Source: Linum tenue
Lineage: Eukaryota > Streptophyta > Magnoliopsida > Malpighiales > Linaceae
Assembly (NCBI GenBank): GCA_946122785.1
Contig: CAMGYJ010000002.1
Location: 22,046,492-22,110,491, forward strand
DNA: 64,000 nt
Direction of reading: 5' to 3'
Shown here: one piece after another, positions 48,960 through 59,403 of the stretch
Numbering within the stretch: position 1 is the stretch's first letter
Layout: each line of letters opens with the position of its first letter
Translations under genes and position numbers: made by a program
The notes under the pieces: model-generated
What the model was told of the DNA's origin: nothing
The model's database searches: none
The model's input: the letters and a program-made list of their open reading frames with translations, nothing else

Positions 48960-51260
48960 CACCCAGGAAGATAATGTCGCCGATCTCATATTTCTACAGC
49001 CTGAAGATATTAAAAAATTGAAGTTCGATGATACAGAAGAAGCCTATGATTTCTACATGGACTACGGGTTAGTCAAAGGCTTCGACATCAGAAAATCAGA
49101 CATTGGCCGTGATAAGAACAAAGTTATGATATGGCGTGACTATGTATGCTCTGGCGAGGGAAAGAGGCGCATGAAGAGCACAGAACGAAGAGAGAAGCAA
49201 GAGGGGAGACCAGATTTAACTGCAGAGCCAAAATGCATGTTAACACAATGTCGATGGGAAGTGGTATGTGCACCAGTTTGATGATGTACACACACATGAA
49301 ACGATCCCCAGAGAATATAGACACTACATGAAAGGGAAACGTCGTATGAGTGATGCAGTCAAAGCAGCGATAAATTTTAGAAGAGCTGCAGGTATGAAAA
49401 CTTCTCATATTGTGAATCTAGCCGTATCAGAAGCAGGAGGCTACGACAATTTGGGGTACACGAGAAGTTTGCATAATCTAACTTATTTTGTACTTTTTTA
49501 GGTGTCAACCACCATTCGCAAACTTGTGTATTTGCATGTGCTTTCTTGGCTAACGAGAGAGGAAAATTATATTTGGGTGTTGGGAGCTTTGAAGAGAAGG
49601 CTAGGCGGTGTAGATCCCAAGACTGTTATTACATATGGGGATAGAGCAATGTGTAATGCTATTCAGAAAGTATTTCCCAATGCAACACATCGTCTATGTT
49701 CCTGGCATATAGACAAGACTATAACCAAAAATGTGAAGAATCATCCTACTTTTTTGCCCCGATGGAAGCATTTTGTGACAGCTGACTGGGAACCTTCAGA
49801 ATTCGAAGAAAAGTGGAAATCAGTGGTTGAGGAAAGCTCCCTTCAGCACAACAATTGGTCTCCAATTTATTTGAGCAAAGACATGAATGGGGGTCTGCAT
49901 ATTTGCGTTCGAAGTTCTTCGCAGGCTTGAGTACAACATCAAGATGTGAAGGACTGAACTCTCAACTTACCAATTATATCGAGAAGGATAAAAATATCCT
50001 TGAGTTCTTTATTCACTATGATCGTTGGACTAGGGATATGAGGGAGAATGAGCGTCATGCTGATTTTGAATCCATTCATCGAGAATGAACCATCACAAGC
50101 AATGTCTTAGTCTCACTTCAGAAGAGTGGAGCGGCGGTTTTCACAAAGAACGCATTCTTCTTATTCAGAGACGAGGTTGAAAAGTCGGCATGTTGCATAA
50201 GGGTGGAGTCAAAGCGATCGGAAATTGAGCGTGTGTACAAGGTCAAGGTGTCTGGCATGGATAAGGTTTTTCAAGTCACGTACACAGTTGAACCCTTTGC
50301 AATGGAGTGTAGTTTTATGGGAATTACATGCAGTCATATGATTTTTGTACTGAAAGAAGAGAGCATACTTGAACTTTCTGAAGGCCTAGTACGTCGAAGA
50401 TGGTCAAAGAAGCCGAAGACACTAGAGAGCTTGGAGGAACGGGACATAATAGATGAATCGCAACTTTTCGCATTGAGGTTTGCCATGACTATCACTTTTT
50501 TTTTTAATCTTGGTTCGAAGCTAGGTGAACGTTAATTTTACTCACTTTGTATAAAATATTGTGTCAATCAGGTATGGTACTATTCAACAAAACAACTTAC
50601 AACTAATGTTAAAAGGGGCAAAATCTAGTGAGTGCTTCAAGATTGCTCGTGAGGGAATTCAATCATTATGTGAAAAGCTGGACATGGTGGACACTGGCAA
50701 CGTGGACATACCCGGCATTAATAGACCGAAGGCGAATGAATTTTTTTTTGGATCCATTACAGGTCAAAGCTAAAGGTTCGGGGGCAAGAAAATCTAAAAG
50801 GAAGAAAGGAGAACCATGACAGTGTAGCAATTGCGGTGAATGGCGCCACTATAGGACCCAATGCCCACATCCTGTTGGCTATATGAAGCCAACCTCAAAC
50901 GGTGATGCCTCGAATGCTAATGTTTCGGAAGAAGGTGGTGGTGGCGATGACACCGATGTTGATCCTCTCACCATTCAAGATCTGTCGGAAACAATACCGA
51001 AGAGAAGGCAAAAGCATTGCAGAAAGTGCGGTTCTACCAATCATAATGCAAGAACGTGTACTGGGTCTGGGCCATCCGATGATGAAAATGACGATGATGA
51101 CAATTACGAGCAACCTAGGGTAAGAATAAAATATAATTGTTCGTGTCTACACAATGCAGTTGCATCCAATATTTTTGTACGACAAAAATCGTTATCGATT
51201 TTGCAGAAGAGGCCTGTTACCAGAAGTAGCAACCTAAGGACCAGAGATTTGGACACTTGA
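48960..51260 (+). pseudogene. FAR1-type Mutator-like transposase, decayed
   Basis: Pieces of one protein occur in order but in several frames. A FAR1 DNA-binding domain starts at about 49010 (KKLKFDDTEEAYDFYMDYG) and shifts frame near 49160 and 49260 before THETIPREYRHYMKGKRR. The segment usually bearing the first transposase Asp is missing near 49480. It resumes as VITYGDRAMCNAIQKVFPN, HRLCSWHIDK, shifts again near 49890, then RCEGLNSQL. A SWIM-type finger (MECSFMGITCSHMIFVLK) lies at about 50310-50360. C-terminal zinc knuckles follow (CSNCGEWRHYRTQCP and HCRKCGSTNHNARTC). Multiple frameshifts, a stop at 50086 and the missing core mean it cannot make an intact transposase. Confidence 0.8.
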
Positions 51261-51445
51261 GTTCTTCGGAATACGTGTGTAAAAGGGCTGCAACTATTTG
51301 ATCAGTGTTGAAAACTTGAAGTGAAGATGGAAGTCCTTATCCTATTCGGATTAGGACTATGTGAAGACTGCCACTGTCAGCTTGAAGCGGCGTCGTTTGG
51401 TTTATAAGAAGACTGTTGCCTTCTACGGTGCCATTTTATTTAGTT
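51006..51445 (+). repeat. Transposase 3'-end segment A, original copy
   Basis: The last zinc-knuckle exon and following DNA, repeated almost identically at 53458-53895. Shared words include AACGTGTACTGGGTCTGGGC, CTGTTACCAGAAGTAGC and AGCTTGAAGCGGCGTCG. Confidence 0.85.
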
Positions 51446-51740
51446 CGGATGGATTTGATTTAAATCATGTGCAACATTTCAGATGAATAATTTTTCTCAC
51501 TCGTTTTTTTTATTAAATTATTATATTGTATTTTTTACTTGTTTATAAATTTATTTAATTTTGGCTACTAAAATTATGAAATGAAAATTTTCCTTTTTCC
51601 ATTTCACTTAATTATTTTAGGCGTGAAATGACAAGAGCATGCGACGACAGAGGAGCCGAGTTCGAAATCCGGAAAAAATACTGTTGGCCCAATAGTAAAA
51701 GACTTCTGAAAATGGAGGCAGTAATCAGAAAATAAACTAC

Positions 51741-52088
51741 GGGGTCGTTAGTTGCGATTGTTAAATAGATGTATTGTTGAGAATGCATGTATAATATTAT
51801 ACATGTATTGTCGAATTTGATGCATTGTAAAATACAACATTTGGTATGTGTGATTGTGTATGTCGCATCAACTAAAAGCTGAGACAAAACAATCTCAACT
51901 CTACTATCTCAACAATCACAACTAAAAGTTAAGATATAACAATCACTCAAAATGAGTGATAGTTTCTGTCACATCACAGAAACAATCCATGTATTGTTTC
52001 TGCTAAAAAAACAAAAAAACGATGCATTGTAAACAATACATGCATAATGACAATCTCAAAAAAACTATCGCAACTTCCAAACGACCCC
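51741..52088. mobile_element. PIF/Harbinger-like MITE, 348 bp
   Basis: Inverted ends GGGGTCGTTAGTTGCGATTG and, on the complement at the right, GGGGTCGTTTGGAAGTTGCG. The flanking 3-bp repeat is TAC (51738-51740, 52089-52091). The interior is full of small palindromes around CAATACATG/CATGTATTG. No ORF. The 3-bp TSD points to Harbinger, but a TAC target is less usual than TWA. Confidence 0.65.
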
Positions 52089-52627
52089 TACATTATTTTT
52101 ATTGAGTGAAAGATCCCTCACCGATATATTATTAAGATCTCAAACACTAAAAAGTACAAATCTTGAAAAACAAAACAATGTACTTTCCCTCCTCCCACTT
52201 TTATACTATACATATGGCAACTTTCCCCTCTTGTATATATTTTCGGAGCGTGATCAACATGTACGCGTCAATATTGCACAAAAGAACCATCATATGACGT
52301 AGGGTTCCACAACACCTATTATGGAATCGTAACAACATATGATGATTCTTTCGGCAATATTCAGACGGCGACTTATTGTCATTGCTCCCCTCCCTGCCTC
52401 AAACAAAGACCCTGTATGGAGAGAAAAGAAGAAACAATAAAACGAAGGAGTTAGTTTAACAGTCATGATCTAACAATGACATAATGAAAGGAACTGAGAT
52501 CTAAAATAATACGCAGTCTCATCATTACCACTACAACCGAAAATAAAGCATGGGACAGGAGGACGAAGAGGCGGATGGGGTTGATTTTCAGAGTTTCATA
52601 TCGAGAAGATGGGAGAAAGGGGTCTTT

Positions 52628-52903
52628 TCAGGGATTGAGAGGAGGAGGAACGAACAACAGCAGGAGATGAGTGCCTCTCGGGTTTCGGAGCATGGTCTCT
52701 CCTTCTCTGATTAAAGAATTTATAAATGGACTCATAAAATTACTTTGCCTTTCCAGCCCTTCCCATTTACTGAAAATCACACTCCCTACCGCTGCCTCGG
52801 CCTTGGTAATGTCAGCACTGGTTATGGGCAAATGCGACTTTCCGAAAATGGCGAAATCTGATTGGGTGACACGCCGCGACAAGGATTGAAGCTCTTTCAC
52901 CAT
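52628..52903 (-). CDS. Unrecognised ORF
   Basis: A 91-codon minus-strand ORF starting MVKELQSLSRRVTQSDFAIF. It has an even residue composition unlike random translation, and its N-terminal part is duplicated at about 54060-54000. No family was recognised. It may be an exon captured by, or part of, the surrounding element; it could equally be chance. Confidence 0.25.
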   Translation of the reverse strand: MVKELQSLSRRVTQSDFAIFGKSHLPITSADITKAEAAVGSVIFSKWEGLERQSNFMSPFINSLIREGETMLRNPRGTHLLLLFVPPPLNP

Positions 52904-53052
52904 CGGATTAAAGGAAAAGTTTAGGAATTGACGGCGGGAGATGGGGATGTGCTTTTAGACTGGCTTTGTAGATTAACTAACTTTTTCGTTTAACAAAATT
53001 AATCTACTGATTTAGTATATGTTATTGTAACCCTAAACCCTAAAATCTAAAC
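52835..53052. repeat. Segment B, original copy, ending in telomere-like DNA
   Basis: Repeated at 53998-54235 with a few differences (TATGGGCAAATGCGACTTTC, GTTTAGGAATTGACGG, AATCTACTGATTT). It ends in short telomere-type repeats: AACCCTAAACCCTAAAATCT at about 53031. Confidence 0.85.
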
Positions 53053-53383
53053 CCTAAACCAAACCCTAATACCCGAACCAATGAATACCATATACTCTAT
53101 AACAATAACACATTATACTCTAACCAATCAATACCATATATGGAAGATTTCATTAGATGAAATTCAATATGGAAGAGGCAAAGTGGGCCCACTTCAATTT
53201 GTTAGAGAGTATACAAATTATTTGTTGTATTATAAATGTGAATAGGGCCCACCATATGAAATTTAAAGTAGATTTCATGGATGTAGACAAAATGGAAGTG
53301 AAGAGATGAAATTGTAAAAGGTGTATACATGGCGGTAGGGGCCACAAATGAAATAGTTAGGCTATTTCATGGTTGTTAATGGC

Positions 53384-53456
53384 TCCATCCATAACTTTTA
53401 GCAATTGCTAAAGATGAGGTGGAGCTTAGATGGCAAAAACTTAACAATGGTTTAGG
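53384..53456. repeat. Segment C, original copy
   Basis: Reads TTTTAGCAATTGCTAAAGAT then GAGGTGGAGCTTAGATGG, repeated at about 54287-54360. The junction with the following duplicated A segment is direct (TTTAGGGAAGGCAAAAGC). Confidence 0.8.
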
Positions 53457-53457
53457 G

Positions 53458-54360
53458 AAGGCAAAAGCATTGCAGTAAGCGCTGTTCTACCAATCATAAT
53501 GCAAGAACGTGTACTGGGTCTGGGCCATCCGATGATGAAAATGACGATGACGACGATGACGAGCAACCTAGGGTAAGAATAAAATATAATCGTTCGTGTC
53601 TACACAATGCAGTTGCAACCAATATTTTTGTACGACATTCCTCGTCGTTATCGATTTTGCAGAAGAGGCCTGTTACCAGAAGTAGCAACCTCAGGACCAG
53701 AGTTTTGGACACTTGAGTTCTTCGGAATGCGTGTGTAAAAGGACCGAAACTATTTGATCAGTGTTGAAAACTTGAAGTGAAGATGGAAGTCCTTATCCTA
53801 TTCGGATTAGGATTATGTGAAGACTGCCACTGTCAGCTTGAAGCGGCGTCGTTTGGTTTATAAGAAGACTGTTGCCTTCTGCGGTGTCGTTTTATTGATG
53901 TGTCTAATTGGTTTATAAAAGAAGACTATTGGTTTATGCGTTATCATTTTATTTATGTGTCTCTTTGGTTTATAAGAAGACTACTACCTTCCACGGTTAT
54001 GGGCAAATGCGACTTTCCGAAAATGGCGAAATCTGATTGGCTGACACGCCGCGGCAAGGATTGAAGCTCTTTCACCATCGGATTAAAGGAAATGTTTAGG
54101 AATTGACGGGGGGAGATGAGGATGTGCTTTTAGACTGACTTTGTAGATTAACTAACTTTTTCGTTTAGCAAAATTAATCTACTGATTTGGTATATGTTAT
54201 TGTAACCTTAAACCCTGAACCCTAAACCCTAAGGGCGATAAGGGCCCACTTTAGAAATTGCTTATTGATTGTCACCATCTCCATCCCCAGCTTTTAGCAA
54301 TTGCTAAAGATGAGGTGGAGCTTAGATGGAAAAAACTTAACAATGGTTTAGGGATGGAGG
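53458..54360 (+). repeat. Second copy of segments A-B-C, with internal deletion
   Basis: Segments A' (53458-53895), B' (53998-54235) and C' (about 54287-54360) repeat A, B and C in the same order and orientation. A to B spans about 1.8 kb in the first copy but only about 0.5 kb here, so the block was tandemly duplicated and one copy has since lost about 1.3 kb, including the Harbinger-like MITE region. Confidence 0.85.
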
Positions 54361-55739
54361 AGTTCTTTCTAAACTAGCAAGATTGCTAAATTACGAATTC
54401 TTCTAGCAATGCCACATAGATAGCTATTCTTTTTTTCTATTTTATTGTTTATTAACTTTTCTTGCCCAACTAAAGTACATATGTACTTCAAAATTGAAAT
54501 TCTAACTTTCTGTTCAAAAATAAAATAAAAATTGATAGTCGCTAAGTATCAAACCACAAACCTCTACTTTATTAACTCAGCAAGTAAAGTACAATTAACC
54601 AATTAAGCTACATGACATATATAATCATCATGTGAAATTTCGCTTTGTTATTAAGTGAAGGGTTAAAATGAACGGTAAATATATCATAGTGGATTGTTTC
54701 TGCTTCGTGGGGGAGTGATAGAGTGGAAAAGGGGGAATTAATGAAGAGTTAAATTGGACGGATTGTCTTTACCACGCCACTACAAAATCCTTTGGAGCAA
54801 AAACATGCAGGTTCAAATCAAATAATAAATGAAGAAAGATGAACTTAATAACTCTAACTAATTTTCATTCCATATGTGGCGAATCGTAATGGCCGAGATC
54901 ACCAACAAGGATAACCAACAAGGCAAAATAGATAATAGGAACCTACCTTGCACACACCAAATCATTTTATCTCGTACCGATAAATGTGTCACGCTACAAT
55001 AATTATGTCTAAGTTTTTTTAGTAATAAGACATGATCAGCATTTATAAGCAGATATAAAGAAAATATAAAATCGAGAAAAAATAAAACAACACCTACCCT
55101 CACCCTTTAACCAATCAATACCATATGCTCTAAACCATCAACACCTTATAACCTACCCATATACCATATACTCTATACCATCAACAACCTAATACCCTAA
55201 GCAGTCAGTACCCATTTCCTTTTACATCAACACCTTATACAACAATCGTATACCTGTACGCTGATAAAATTTTACATTTTGAAAATACTTGCCCAACTAA
55301 AGTACATAGGTACTTAAAAAGTGAAATTCTAACTTTCGTTTCAAAACATAAATTATAAAAATATATTCACTCAGTATCCAGCCACAAGCCTCTAATTAGT
55401 CTACAAGAGGTTTGTTATGTACGAGTGCATTGCATAAAGAGGGGCAATCAGTGAGAGAGTGGAATAGGATCTCAATTAATGAAGAGTTAAATTGGGCGGA
55501 TTGTAGTTTACCTCATACCGCTAAATGTGTAAAGAGACACGCCAGCATTTACCAAATCCCAAAAAAAAGATGGACACATAATATATTTAAATTGCGTGAA
55601 CTCAAGGCATGATCAGGATTTTAGAAGCAGAAGCATATGAAAATAAGTACAACAAAGAACCGCCACTGAGATAGACAATTATCAAAGGCCCAACCTAATG
55701 ACAATCTGGAACTCAGTATCTATTATCAACAAACTAGGT
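54361..55739. repeat. AT-rich region with a diverged direct duplication
   Basis: Blocks at about 54461-54780 (CTTGCCCAACTAAAGTACAT, AATTAATGAAGAGTTAAATT) and about 54955-54990 (ATTTTATCTCGTACCGATAA) recur in order at 55287-55535 (CTTGCCCAACTAAAGTACAT, AATTAATGAAGAGTTAAATT, CTCATACCGCTAA). No gene was supported. Confidence 0.6.
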
Positions 55740-56545
55740 TCAATGGGTCATGTACAAGCCCACTTTTGAATGTTATTTAAAAACCTGCAAAAATCAATGA
55801 TCAGACTTAGTCCAACTAGAATTAGTCCTAAACGCACCGTTAATACATAAACACAAATTAAGGAGACCTCTCCATCCGATTCGAATCAAATTCTGTCTTC
55901 TTCATCTTCTTCCTCAATCCTCTGGAGAGACGAATACTACATATCAGGAAACCTTAATTTCACCGAGTGATAGAAGTTTCGAGAAAATGACAATAACGCT
56001 AAGAAAAGATGACAAAGCACTAGCGACATGAACCCTAGGGTTAGCAAACCTCTTTCAAGGGTTCTTTTGCAAATGAAAAGTTTGATGAACACAATAATAG
56101 ACATGGTCGCCGTAATCGTGTTAGAAAGAGATAGGTGAGTAAATTCCGCCCGAAAATAAAATGGCGAGGAACAAAACGTCGATTTGTGGATACAAGGATT
56201 TGGGATCTTCTCTTCGAATGTGGATACATAGATTTTGGGTATGAAACATGATGATGTTGGGGATTTGAGATTCGATAGGGAGCTGAATCGAATGTGGATC
56301 AAATAATAAAAGGATTTGGGTTTCGAAACGATGATTTTGTTGGAGATTTCAGATTTGATAGGCAGCTTATGATCGAACTTCGGACTAAGAGGGGACCCTC
56401 CAAGACGAATGAGGGATCGTAGAAGGGAGACTGGAAATTGGTTAGGGCGGCGGGTCGTATCCATAGGGTTTAACCTCTTAATCGATATAAGTAAACCGGG
56501 TACAGTTAGGTTGAAGTCCAATGAAAAAAGCTTAAACGCTTCGTG
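55740..56545 (-). repeat. Dispersed repeat X, copy 2, with small ORF
   Basis: Inverted copy of 42835-43545. The frame of the shared small ORF (stop at 55937) is open for 217 codons here; the part shared with copy 1 is the last 60 or so codons. The extra N-terminal portion has no recognised domain. The two copies face each other across about 12 kb. Confidence 0.6.
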
Positions 56546-56585
56546 ATGCTTTTGGTAATTTTTCTTGCCCCCGATTACCCGTACG

Positions 56586-56897
56586 CCCATTTGGGTTTTG
56601 CTATTTAGATCATGAATTAAATGGAGTTTTGGGCATGATACTATACCCTAACCACTAATGGATAAACCCCAGTCCCTAGTTTTCTAACCCAAATCATGAG
56701 ATTCGTTTAATCTTAAAATGAAAATTAACAATAATTTCAACGAATCAGAACTGTTGATTTTCATTTCAAGATTAAATGAATATTACGCTTTGGGTTAGTG
56801 AATTGCGGACTGGGGTTCACCCATTAGGGGTTATGGTATAGTATCATGTCCCAAACTCCAGTTAATTCATTGTCTAAATAGCAAAACTCAACGGGCG
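56586..56897. mobile_element. Foldback MITE
   Basis: The left half (TTGGGTTTTGCTATTTAGAT ... ACTATACCCTAACCACTAAT) and the right half (CCATTAGGGGTTATGGTATA ... TAAATAGCAAAACTCAA) are inverted copies around a centre near 56745. No ORF. A weakly similar stretch lies at about 19495-19640 (TTTAGACCATGAATTAACGG). Confidence 0.65.
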
Positions 56898-56943
56898 TAC
56901 GGTAGACTAGGATACGTCCGGGCGTACGCTAGCCTTTGCCATA

Positions 56944-57367
56944 TATATATATATAGATATATATATACGGTTCTATCGTACCTTGGGTAAAATCTAGGGT
57001 ACGGTATACCTTGAGCAATAAAACACTATCTGGACCTTGAATTGACCGAAGTTTGACATCCGATACTATTCCCAAACCCTTAAAGATTAAAATCTAGGTA
57101 TTAATTCTATAAATCTCATACATCAAGATCAATTTAATTAGAAACAAAAATCGACGGTCATGATTCATTGAAATATATGCAACAAATTACATGCACAATC
57201 TTAGGGGTTTAGGCTCTATGATTTTGAAAACTAAGACCTAGTGCTCACTCATCATAGGTTAGGATATAGTATCATGCCCAAAAATCTGGTTAATTAGAGA
57301 TCTAGATAGCGTTTTTTACTTAGGGTATGTCGTACCCTAAATTTTACCCAAGGTACGATAGAAGCCA

Positions 57368-57416
<49 letters not shown>

Positions 57417-57435
57417 TATATATATATATATAAAT
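56944..57435. mobile_element. Foldback MITE in TA-rich DNA
   Basis: Inverted ends TTCTATCGTACCTTGGGTAA (about 56973) and its complement (about 57345) flank a non-coding core. Both outer sides are (TA)n microsatellite (56944-56966 and 57371-57435). Insertion into TA repeats is suggested. A related end abuts a TA run near 42680-42740 (GGTGACTTTTACGGTGCCCA). Confidence 0.65.
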
Positions 57436-57760
57436 TATATCAAAATTAGTAATAATAATTACTACTTGCACCCCTTAAATAATTATATGTGCTATGTAGC
57501 CCCCCAATAATAATTTGCATTTTATTTTCTCACATGATACCTATTCGTTTTTGTGAGAACTCAGATGATACCTTATTTCTTGTAGATCTTTTAATGAACA
57601 CCCAAAAATTATACAATTGATAAAATAAAGTTCCATTAAAAGGTTGCCCCAATTCGACAATCCTAAACCACCATCATCGTCATTACGACAACTCTTTCTC
57701 GAGATCAGTTTATCGGTCTACTTCTCTGTTCTCTTCTCGTTCCGTTGAATCGGTACGGCG

Positions 57761-58498
57761 ATGGAAAACCTAATTTGCGATTGTTCTTCTTCGTCTTCTC
57801 AGGACACTAATAATCTTAGAGATGCTCTTAAGTACTCAGCTCAGATGCTTTCCGAGCTCCGGACGTCGAAGCTGTTGCCTCACAAGTACTACGAGCTCTG
57901 TAATTCATTCACTCTCTGAACTCTCTTCAAACTCAGAACTCTGATTTTGTTTCATCGAACCGAAGAGAGTTTAGACACTGATTGAACATTATTGGCGAGG
58001 ATTTGCAGATATCCGAGCGTTTGATGAGATGAGGAAGCTGGAGATGTTCTTCAAGGACGAGAGCAGGCATGGAGTTTCGGTCGTCGATTTGTATGAGTTT
58101 GTACACCACGCAGGCAACATATTGCCTAGATTGTAAGTTCTTACTTACCAGTGTCTGTGTTGGGGTAATTCAACTGTTGAAGCTCATCTTAGAATAAATT
58201 TTAATTTCGCGAGCGCTAGTATAGTGGATTGTGAAGCTGAAACGTGGTATTCGTTACCAGGTATCTACTCTGTACGGTTGGATCAGTGTATATGAAAACA
58301 AAGGAAGCTCCGCCCAAAGACGTGCTTAAGGATCTTGTGGAAATGTGTAAAGGCGTTCAGCATCCAGTTCGTGGATTGTTTCTTAGAAGTTACCTCGTTC
58401 AAGTCAGTAGGGACAAGTTGCCTGATAATTGGGAATTTGGGGGGCTAGGGAAGACGACGATACATGAAAAAACGACATCGTTTTGTGCTCGTCTCTGA
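57761..58498 (+). pseudogene. VPS35: VPS35 N-terminal gene fragment, chimeric 3' end
   Basis: VPS35 is the core scaffold of the retromer cargo-recognition complex. Exons 57761-57899, 58009-58132 and 58261-58498 splice in frame (GT-AG). They encode DTNNLRDALKYSAQMLSEL, then [38 protein letters not shown] and [14 protein letters not shown], ending SRDKLPD. The family protein is about 790 aa; here homology stops near 58426 after about 155 codons and the frame runs into a dispersed repeat, ending 24 codons later. The first 15 residues (MENLICDCSSSSS) differ from ordinary VPS35, so both ends look altered. Retained introns mean a DNA-level, not mRNA-level, copy. Confidence 0.85.
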
Positions 58499-58630
58499 AT
58501 CGAAAGTGGCCTGTAGAACGACATCGTTCTATAGGTGTAGCTGAAAACAAAGAAATTTTGTAATGATATGAGGGTCGAACCAGCGTCCTGGTCATTACCA
58601 TGGGCATTCTTCACCATTCATGCTGAACAA
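58428..58630 (-). repeat. Dispersed repeat Y, copy 1 (AACGACATCGTT motif, tRNA-like end)
   Basis: Shares with 60455-60680 the order GGGAAGACGA.GA.ACATG, ACGAC.TCGTT twice, and a segment which on the minus strand reads CAGCATGAATGGTGAAGA ... GGTTCGACCCT, resembling pol III A and B boxes. It supplies the 3' end of the VPS35 fragment. Confidence 0.6.
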
Positions 58631-59055
58631 GGATTTTGATTCAATACTTCCACTGTTATATTTATAACTATAAAATGAGTTCTTGTAAAATTAAAACACA
58701 AAACTAAACTAAGCAGGCCTTTTGTACCAGGCCCAATATGGCTTAGTCGAGCAGATCGGCGGCTGCCCCTGCCCTCCCTTTGTCTCTTTAACAATAATCA
58801 ATTGTAAAAAATAAAATAAAACAGAGAACAATAATGGCAAAGTTGAAAATTGGAAGACTACTTACCTACCAAATCTAGCAAACGATTTATCTTCTGCTTT
58901 TTCTCCCCTCCCCATGCGCTGCCTTCTCGGTTTTCCTTCAAACTGATCAGACACATACTCAACTGCCCGCATCCTCCCTCCGCCTCCGTTGCATGTCTCC
59001 GCCTCCGCCCGTCAAGCAACCGCTGGTCGCTCAGTAGCGGTCTCCTCCTCCGGGC

Positions 59056-59245
59056 CACCATCGTCGCCTGCCACCTCCGCCGCTGATTCGCTGTAGCGGT
59101 TGTGGGAAGAAGAGCGGAGGAAAGTCTCCCGGACTAACCACGTCGGTTGTGGGAAGAAGAGCGGGCCACCATCATCGCTTGCCACCTCCGCCGCTGACTC
59201 GTTCCCGATCTGCTCGACTAACCACGCGGTGTCGCCGGCCACGTT
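59056..59245. repeat. ~100-bp GC-rich tandem duplication
   Basis: GGGCCACCATCGTCGCCTGC ... GGTTGTGGGAAGAAGAGCG occurs twice in a row with small changes. It lies in a CCG/CTC-rich stretch that may be a leader of the gene candidate at 59404. Confidence 0.65.
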
Positions 59246-59403
59246 TCCACCGCCGCAAGTACTTTTCTTTAATTGATTGTTAACTATTTGGTACATTCTA
59301 TTAGAATAGTTGATCATAATGTGTTCTTATACTCCTATTGAACATCCACAGTACGTGCAAGAACAGAAATTGAGTAGTGTTTCCGTGCTGTAATTTTCTG
59401 ACA

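Noticed and set aside
57371..57435. AT-rich stretch as possible scaffold attachment or origin
   Set aside because: It is simple (TA)n microsatellite; nothing further supports a function.
58570..58600. Possible tRNA gene (GGTTCGACCCT on minus strand)
   Set aside because: Only A- and B-box-like words are present; no cloverleaf with acceptor stem could be drawn. Treated as part of repeat Y.
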